From the NCBI GenBank assembly GCA_032158295.1, contig CM063252.1:12017337-12081336 (forward strand): a stretch of DNA of 64,000 bases, given 5' to 3'. Shown here in pieces: positions 56,409-64,000 of this stretch; the first letter of the stretch is position 1, and each line of letters opens with the position of its first letter. The stretch is from Pycnopodia helianthoides. Its lineage: Eukaryota; Echinodermata; Asteroidea; Forcipulatida; Asteriidae. The notes beneath the pieces were generated by a model. That model did no database searches, was not told the origin of the DNA, and saw only the letters and a program-made list of their open reading frames with translations. Position numbers and translations under genes: made by a program.

Positions 56409-59400
56409 AAATGACTTCAAAGAACACACACAATCATTTTCGAGACTCGGGCTGTGCCGAATGTTGGTTAATTATTCTCGAATGACGAAGGATCACTTAG
56501 TGGCTGCCTATCGGTCACCACCCACTGTCAAATAACCAACACCGAATTCCGGAACATGAAACATACCATTATCAAAGGCAGAATGGCGATGGGTGTAAGC
56601 TAAACAGGGACAAGACTTCCAATAATGATGGTGTTGACTCGGGGGGAAAATAACTCAACATAGAAACCACATTGTATTTGAGCTGCATGAACGGTTTTTG
56701 CCATCACATGCAAACACTGGGAAAGATTGTCTAATTTGGGAGTGCGTGGTTTGTACCCCACCAATATCTCCAACACCCCCTCCAGTCTCAGAACCGGAAC
56801 CTATACCGTATCTTATTTTAAACCACGGAAACTATTTACAACTACCAATCCCTTGTGAGACGTTATCTTTTCATCGATATGCGTTCCTGAAGTTTACGTA
56901 TAAGCCGGATTCCTAATCGTCGTTCTCAATTCCACTTGCACATTTTGTTTACTGGTGCAACTAAAAAAAGGGCTACTCAAACATGGAATATAATGTTGTT
57001 AATACATAAGTAGGTAATGATTTCATAACTAGTAATTACTGTCCACAATTATAACCAGTTGTAAATGAATTTACATTATATAATGATCATTGGTAATGAC
57101 TCGTGAAATAGTTGGGGCATTGTGTTGTGCAGACAAAGATATCTGAATGAATGATCAATAGTTGTCGTTTTGAATTCTGCATCAAGCCTCAGTCGAACAG
57201 AACTCAGAGACAACAATTACGAAAAGTACTCCCTCCCCCCTTGATTTGACATGAAATTGTTGTTTTTCTTCATATCGTAGTTATGGCAACCCTTTATTGT
57301 AACAGGTGAACGCGTGATGACATTAGGGCATGCCAATCTGGCAAAACTACCTCGCCTCAGATAACGAACCCGTCGTGATCGAACCTTTCAGATTATTTTG
57401 GAGAAGAAAATGTTATCAGAAAAGCGGTTGAGCCTAACCTGTCTTCGACATAAAATTGACACTGGGTAGATTATCCTCTTTCGAGATTTCTAGTTCACAC
57501 CATTTATGTGTTTTTATTTATTGTTAATCTTCTATAGAATCGAACTGTAATTTTGTCCTGATTAAATAAGTGATCGAAAACTACTCACCGCCCATTATTG
57601 TACCTATGCCAACACGTTCATGTTTTTCAAAAATAAGGCATATGGGCCTCGTAGTGTTTGCGTTTGCAGATGAATTTAGGCCTGATTGCAGTCGCGATTG
57701 TTAAGCTTATTGTACCATTTAGGTCGGCATTGATATGATCATAATATTATATTGTAGTACATGTTGGAACCCATGGGACACAATTGCAATTGAATACTTG
57801 TCCACCGTACAAGAAGTCAGTGATATAATAAATGGTAATCGTATAGCGTTCGAAAGGCGTCTATATCACACCGATGCCCAACAGAGCCCCGTTTTTTTCT
57901 TCAAAGCGTAATGGCCAGCTAATGTATTGCATGCATATTATATAGACCCATCAAGTAAGTGGGTTCACTCGCAATACAAACGCGAGAGCTTCCCAATTGG
58001 AGAAGTACTTGTCCTAGATCGGCTTACGGGCGGGTACTTGAGTCGATTTAAACATGACCTAATACTTTATTCTACCCGACGCAGCCAGCAAATAGTCTCA
58101 CACCGTACCGTCGCACACAGTCTCTGACATGCTGCTGTGTTGTACACCGGACTGGGCTATGTATAACCCGCTCTCTAACGTATTATAGTTCAAATATTAG
58201 TCATTTCTGGAAGCACCCTCGGTGGTGAGAGATGTACCCATAACAACGCACTGTCAAATATTAACAGTTTTTTTTTCTTCTCTCTCTCTTCCCCGTGTTA
58301 ACGGCGTATAGACTTTCAGGTTAAATATTGTGCCAACCAGTGTGGCCGAGTGTTGACACGACAAATGAAGATATAAATTGGAATCATCATTGGGGGGAAA
58401 TGGGCCCTCACCACCACGGTTGACTGGGAGTACGTGTAATGCAACCTATTTGACAACACGCTATCTCTCTCTCCCTCCCTCCCCCCGCCTATACACCACC
58501 AACAACTCCACAAAAGCTCTCTGTTGTCTTTCATTAGGGAGGTTGTACTCCGTTTGTAATTACTAATCGGGAGGGCAACTCGGGAGGAAATGCAGCGGGA
58601 CAACACTCCCCTGCCCCGGTCGCGAGTTGGTTATGTTATACCGATGGTGACATTACACAAACTGTCATTCCTCGTGAACCAAATTGGGACATTATCCGAT
58701 CATGGGATACTCACTCGGTGATATTAAGAGTATCAGACGTGTTTTGGGAAATGCATTCTCACCGCCTGCTGTACTTCACCCCCACACACACAACAAAGTA
58801 CTCCCCCCCCCCAAAAAAAAAAAAATAATTAATACAAAAAAATATAAATACAAAGACAGACCTGCAATGCATTTGTGATTACAAACATGTTTATATACAG
58901 TTCTTTTGCGAGCATGGTTTTACCAAAACAGATCATAGTTCCTTGTGCATTACGATCGTGTTGAAATCCACGCCATTTGTGAGTCAAATTGTGCACTGTC
59001 ATGAATTTGACCTTTCATGATATTGCATTGTGGTTTATTAGTGTAATGTAGGGCCTGTGCCATTGAGCGCATTACTTGTGTCGAGCAAAACTATAGCCTT
59101 AGAAATCCACCCACCGCGTGGCAATATTTTGACGGTGTTTTCAATGTGAACTACTGTTGTTGCCACGGTGTGTGTGTTTTCTATGCTTCGACTTTTTTGT
59201 CCGGCGATCCCAGGTGTTCGGGTCTTTCTTCCCAAAGCTATCAAGAGCCGTAGATAATCGTTTTGTTTTTACTTGTCTTTGCTTGACACCCCATCTTGCC
59301 GAAGCACAAAGGGAACCATAAACCCTAATCGGATCAGCCTTCCTATCGCTGGCCGTCAAATGGCATTTAGCCACGGCCGGACACACCACACTGATGCGGT

Positions 59401-59828
59401 CTTCGATCGGGGGTGACGAGCGCCTTTTAGGGGCTTTCATGCCCCCACCATTGGACCGGACGGGCCCCATTGAATACCCCTGCGCACTAAGTATAATTGA
59501 ATTCGGCTGGGGTTATTGAGTTCCTATTAAAATTTCACACCTCGCACAAAGGGAAGGTGATGGCTGCTTTGAGACGGCTGCGAGTAAGATTGACACGAGA
59601 TATGGAGGGAGTAAATACTCACCAGAGTGACATTACACTCACGGTGTACAAAAGGTACCCGGGTTTTTACCCCCCCCCCCCCTCTGCAGACGTAAACCGT
59701 GTACACCACCCTCAGACGCACAGTGCTCAAATTGATCAAAACTTTCGTCCAGATGAAATCAAAAATGTCAATCATAATCACATTGTTGTGCACATCAGCC
59801 CAAATTAACTTCAAAGACTAAGTGTTAA

Positions 59829-60214
59829 AGGAACATTACAGAATTTGTTTTTGCTAACAAAACAGTTGCTGGCAGTGTAAGCACTTTATGTAATCCACCA
59901 TATACATAAACTGACAAACCTGTAGAAGTTTGAGATCGATCGGCCATCTGGGTCACGAGAAAATAGTGAACAACCGATTACACATTTGCATGAAATCATA
60001 TAGATTCAACAAATGAATAAAACGCTCACTGAGCGATGAACTCCAATCGGAGAATTAGTTTATTCATTTCTCATCAAATGTGGCATTTCAGACAGAAATA
60101 TTTCAAGGGATGTTTTCTACTATCATCATCATTAGACCGTGTAAGTTTTATGTAAATCTGTGATCAAAAAGTATATTTTACAAGTTTTTTTCTTACCAAT
60201 TCTGTAATGTCCCT
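59829..60214. mobile_element. TTAA-type MITE, subfamily D, copy 3 (inside sim intron 1)
   Basis: 386 bp, AGGAACATTACAGAATT to ACCAATTCTGTAATGTCCCT, flanked by TTAA at 59825-59828 and 60215-60218. Central CGCTCA-C-TGAGCG palindrome. Inverted relative to the copies at 26858 and 37343, and highly similar to them. Confidence 0.92.
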
Positions 60215-63200
60215 TTAAGTTTTACTAGTGAAGAGCTTCACACTACCTCCATCTATCAGAAAAGAAACCCATTTCTGCATAAAACCTGTTGCTATGGTAG
60301 AGATTGCTTTTCTTTTTTTGAAACGTTTTAAAACATTTTGTTAAAAAAACAAACATTTTTTGAATAGGATATCTGTAGCCTTATAACATCAAAGGCCGTA
60401 AATGGTGTGAAACTCGGCATTTGTCATGCCAGCCCCCAGACTTAATTATACAGCTATCTTCTTTGTTCATGCCACAGTCGTACACCGTTTTCTTCACACC
60501 CCCGTCAAATTCTCCACCGAATAATAGAATCCTGTTAATCAAATAACCACGGCGTTAGGATTCCCCAAAAGTTCCCAAGCACACAAAGGCTGGGTAATTT
60601 GTTTCTGATAGCACAGGTGCGAGGGTTTTTTTGGGGGGCAAGGGAGGGAATTGTTGTTTAGTCCGGGTGGCCCCTGTGTCTGACCCCTGGTGATGGGAGG
60701 CCTGTATTTACCCGTCTGTCCCCCCGTCACGGTACCGGCCTCGCGACACGCATACATACTACACGGAGCTTGTGTGGACTTGAAGCTTGGACGGTGATTT
60801 GTTGAGATTTCCTATAGTATCCATGAAGTGCATAGCCCTTATCGTCCATTCATTAAAAAGTGCTTTAAAATAGTTCAATGCCGCCTAACTGTTTCGAAGT
60901 CAAAGCAAAATCAAAGTATACTTCCATGTCCACATTATAATAACCATTACAAGTTGAGGAACATAAATGAATAATAATGTAGTTCAAAGTTTCATTCCCA
61001 TCTACAATAGAATATGTGGTAATGGTGTAATCAAACATCACGTGATACATGAGATTAATGGTCACACAATGCTCTTGTTACCTACTTTATAAATTGGAGA
61101 AACACAATTGAGCACAGTGTACGCAGTTTTTGGTGCAATCGTCCCAAGTGCCGAGTCGCCCACGCCCGGCAGTTGACCCCTTTAAGATTGGGCTGAAAAG
61201 GAGTCTTTCGAGCTCTTTCCAGGAACAAGCTTAAATGGCTTGTCATTGTTCATGCACTATGTTAATTGTTTAGTTGTCTGAGTAGCTGGTATGTAAGGCA
61301 AGATAGATGAACAAGATCAAGTTTAAACAAGAAACGTTTTTTTTCCGGACAAATTCTTAAGTACCAAAGTAATGATCGGCTGAACGTTTTGTTGTTGTTG
61401 TAAAACACAAGTTTGGACCCGTTTTCGTTGTATTCATGTGATATATTGTCTGAATATTCTACGAAAGAGAATGTAAAAAACAAAAATGTATCAAATTCGC
61501 AGACAATTTGAGATGAATTGTGAACTGCATTGATGAAATCATCTCCCCAAAAATGCATTTCCATCTAAACACACACCACTCCATGTTTTTCATTGTCGTC
61601 AATTATTATTTCCGTGAGTTTCCAGAGTTCCTGTGCAACGCTCCTTTAATTGTGTATTTTATTTTAATGTAATTTTTTTCTTCTTCTCACGCGGTATGTG
61701 AAATAAGTTTATGTTTCCTAACGAATCTCTGTCAGCGCGCCATTTCAATTTCAGATTTATCTGGCCCGTCCTACATTGCCACTAAATCCCAGCGTTGCAC
61801 GCGTTTGTGTTTGCTCTTCGTAGTCCCCAACGTGTACACTCCCGTCCTCTTGCCTCGTTTTTTTGTCAAAATACAAGGCTTAAGTTTCCACTAGCCCTGC
61901 GTTTCGGCTGCAGCTTTTTAGCATAAACTGTCGATAACGGAGTTTCCTCCCTGCCTTTTTCATGTTTATGGAGAATTAAACACTTCCCAGGAGATTGTTC
62001 CACGGCTGGAGAGAGCATCGAGCGCTTCTCTGCTGCCCGTTTGCATGTGGGTTTGCTGTCTGTATTCTGTGTGCCGCGGTGGAGATGGGGGTCCCACCTG
62101 GGATTGCAGGTTTTGTTGTCCCTATTCTTACTGGGGCTTGTAAGGGCTTGTATGGCCGTTGTGTCCCGTATTTATTTTGTCTGTTGTCCACTATGTTTCG
62201 TTCCTACCTAAAATTAGATTTCAGGTTGTCGTTTGAGACCGCTAATGAAGATGATTATTCGGGCGAGTTGTGTGCCGGCAAACGTCACACGGCGAGACGC
62301 GTCACCCGGGCGTGTTGGAGATACGCAAGCCCCCGTCGGTGATGCGCGGAGCACCGACGGGGGTGGTCACATCTTGGGCACATTTTGGTTTTTTGTGTTC
62401 GCCCCCCAATTGATGAAATATTAATGCGGGAAATCTGGATGAGTTGATGGGCAATTCACGAAGATTTAATTCCGAGCGCGGGAAGGCCCTTTAATTCAGG
62501 CGGGCAGGAATGACTGAGGACTCGGCGGGGAATCAATCTTCGTCGACCGGGCGATTTCCCACCGGACTATTTTACACTTTTCCCCATTAGATATCGTCAG
62601 TTACTCCTTTTGATTTTTTCTTGACTATTTAATAACGAGTCCCGGCCGAGGCAAAGCACCGCGACAGACTGTCGAGATTTAAGACTGTGGGATAGTCTAA
62701 CCACTTGAACGCCTAAGTCCTCGATCCTTCTTGTTCTCCCCCTCGTCGTAGTCAGAAACAGGTTTGGACTGGACGGTGGGATTACATAATCCCTGTAGTA
62801 TCAGTCCACCAGGACCGTCAAACATGGATCAGTTGACCGGGCAAATTGTGTCTTTTTTTCCACATGGCTTTTTTTTCTTTTTTTTGATGGACAGCTGATG
62901 TCTTCCGCAGTCTGCCCATGTTTTTCCAAAGGCATATTTTTTTCTGTGTGCCCTCAAAAATCATACGAGATTTTAAAACGAGAAAGTTAAAGAAAGAAAA
63001 ACACAGACAAACACACAAACTAATGAAAATAAAAACGATTAGAGGGTAAGACTAGCTCCACTCGGATTCTTTGAAGTGACGTTAGATTTGAATGAGTTTC
63101 CAGTTGCCTGTATGCGTAGCCTCCATCCACCGAGAAGCCGCTCGGATGAAAGGCGCAGACGAGATAACCCCGTGGGTTACAGATTCAGTTGAAGTCTGAA

Positions 63201-64000
63201 GTACTGAAGGGCGCCATTTAGGCGGGAAAACAGTGAAGCTCGGAAAATTGGACGATTCTGTGTGTGTGTGTGAATGTGGTGAGTGCGCCTAGCCCTCAGT
63301 GATATGTAGGCTGTGAGGTTTTCTTTCATATATGCCGCATCGAATATTAAAAAAGATAATTTAGAAATTGAATGGAATTTCGATTATTGTTGTAAGCAAC
63401 ATACCGGTCCGGTTCTATTTTGGGATGCGTTTGTAGGTATAGGAGTGTAATCGCTCATGTCTTTATCGAGACCAGGTGTTTAGGTCACTGTACCGGAATG
63501 ATTCCAACAATAGTAAATTAAACTATCCAAATTAGTCTTTTGACCAATTTGTGTATGCTAAAGAGAAAATCATATGAAGCAGAAAAGTCGTGTCAGTGCA
63601 TATTATCTGGACAGAAACGCAAAGTGTCGTTTCCAACTATGACCACAAATGTTTCTGATCGAGTTTTTAGTGGCTTCTCAGTGCCGGTGCAACCCCACGC
63701 AGGACAGCCCTTTAAAAATGCCAAAACTTTGCTGCAGACCACATGCTTGCTGTAGAAACGTCACGGTGTGGCGATAAAGGGGCAGGCACACAACGTGCAA
63801 AAGTCAAAATAAATTGGAGCCTTCGAAAGATTCGAAAGTGCTTAATCAAAACTGTCTCTCTAAATAATAACATTTTTGCGCAATCTTGCCAGTCGCAGAT
63901 AATGTACACGCGCTCTCCCAGTCAGCGGGCAGCAGCGCTGATCGTTTAGCCCGTTGCAGTGTTAATATTTGACCGCGCGTGTGACTGTGAATATTAAAGA

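Noticed and set aside
61995..62342. 115-codon frame in sim intron 1 as a possible second sim exon
   Set aside because: It contains no PAS-domain motif and none of the residues expected after FPEG; no matching splice sites.

Overview
This is a nuclear genomic window from an animal, most likely an echinoderm and perhaps a sea star. It has long, intron-rich, AT-leaning intergenic DNA. Its only firm protein-coding pieces are two exons with metazoan splice signals. The 175-bp exon at 54637 encodes the start of a deuterostome-type Single-minded (SIM) protein. The echinoderm assignment rests on the look of the dispersed repeats and on general recollection, so treat it as probable rather than proven.

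Layout: positions 361-538 (+) are the last coding exon of holocarboxylase synthetase (HLCS, biotin-protein ligase). Positions 54637-54811 (+) are the first coding exon of single-minded (sim), with a TATA-containing promoter just upstream and a perfect splice donor. The window ends inside sim intron 1, which is at least 9.2 kb long. HLCS and sim are therefore neighbours on the same strand, about 54 kb apart, with no other convincing gene between them. HLCS and SIM2 are also neighbours on human chromosome 21, where they lie tail to tail, so this looks like ancient gene linkage with changed orientation.

The 54 kb between the genes is a dense bed of non-autonomous DNA transposons (MITEs), two SINE-like elements, tandem repeats and unassigned sequence. 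No reading frame for a transposase or reverse transcriptase was recognised. Two target-site rules can be read from nested insertions whose empty sites are known from sister copies. A 120-200 bp family with GGCCCAATT termini duplicates a 3-bp CWG. Several related families of about 335-390 bp with AGG...CCT termini duplicate TTAA. Two different TTAA elements have landed in the same TTAA of the GGCCC-family terminus. The TTAA families share flanking modules but carry different central palindromes.

Candidate regulatory and transcribed pieces: a CCAAT plus TATA promoter at 47097-47281; a 48-bp exon-like segment with a perfect donor at 52281-52328; a 225-bp exon-like segment open through all 75 codons at 25348-25572; an ACACGTGT site 52 bp upstream of the sim TATA box; and two tiny upstream reading frames in the likely sim leader. 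All need transcript evidence. The largest open frames in the window, at 20.3-21.1 kb and 45.2-46.0 kb, are translations of tandem repeats, not genes.
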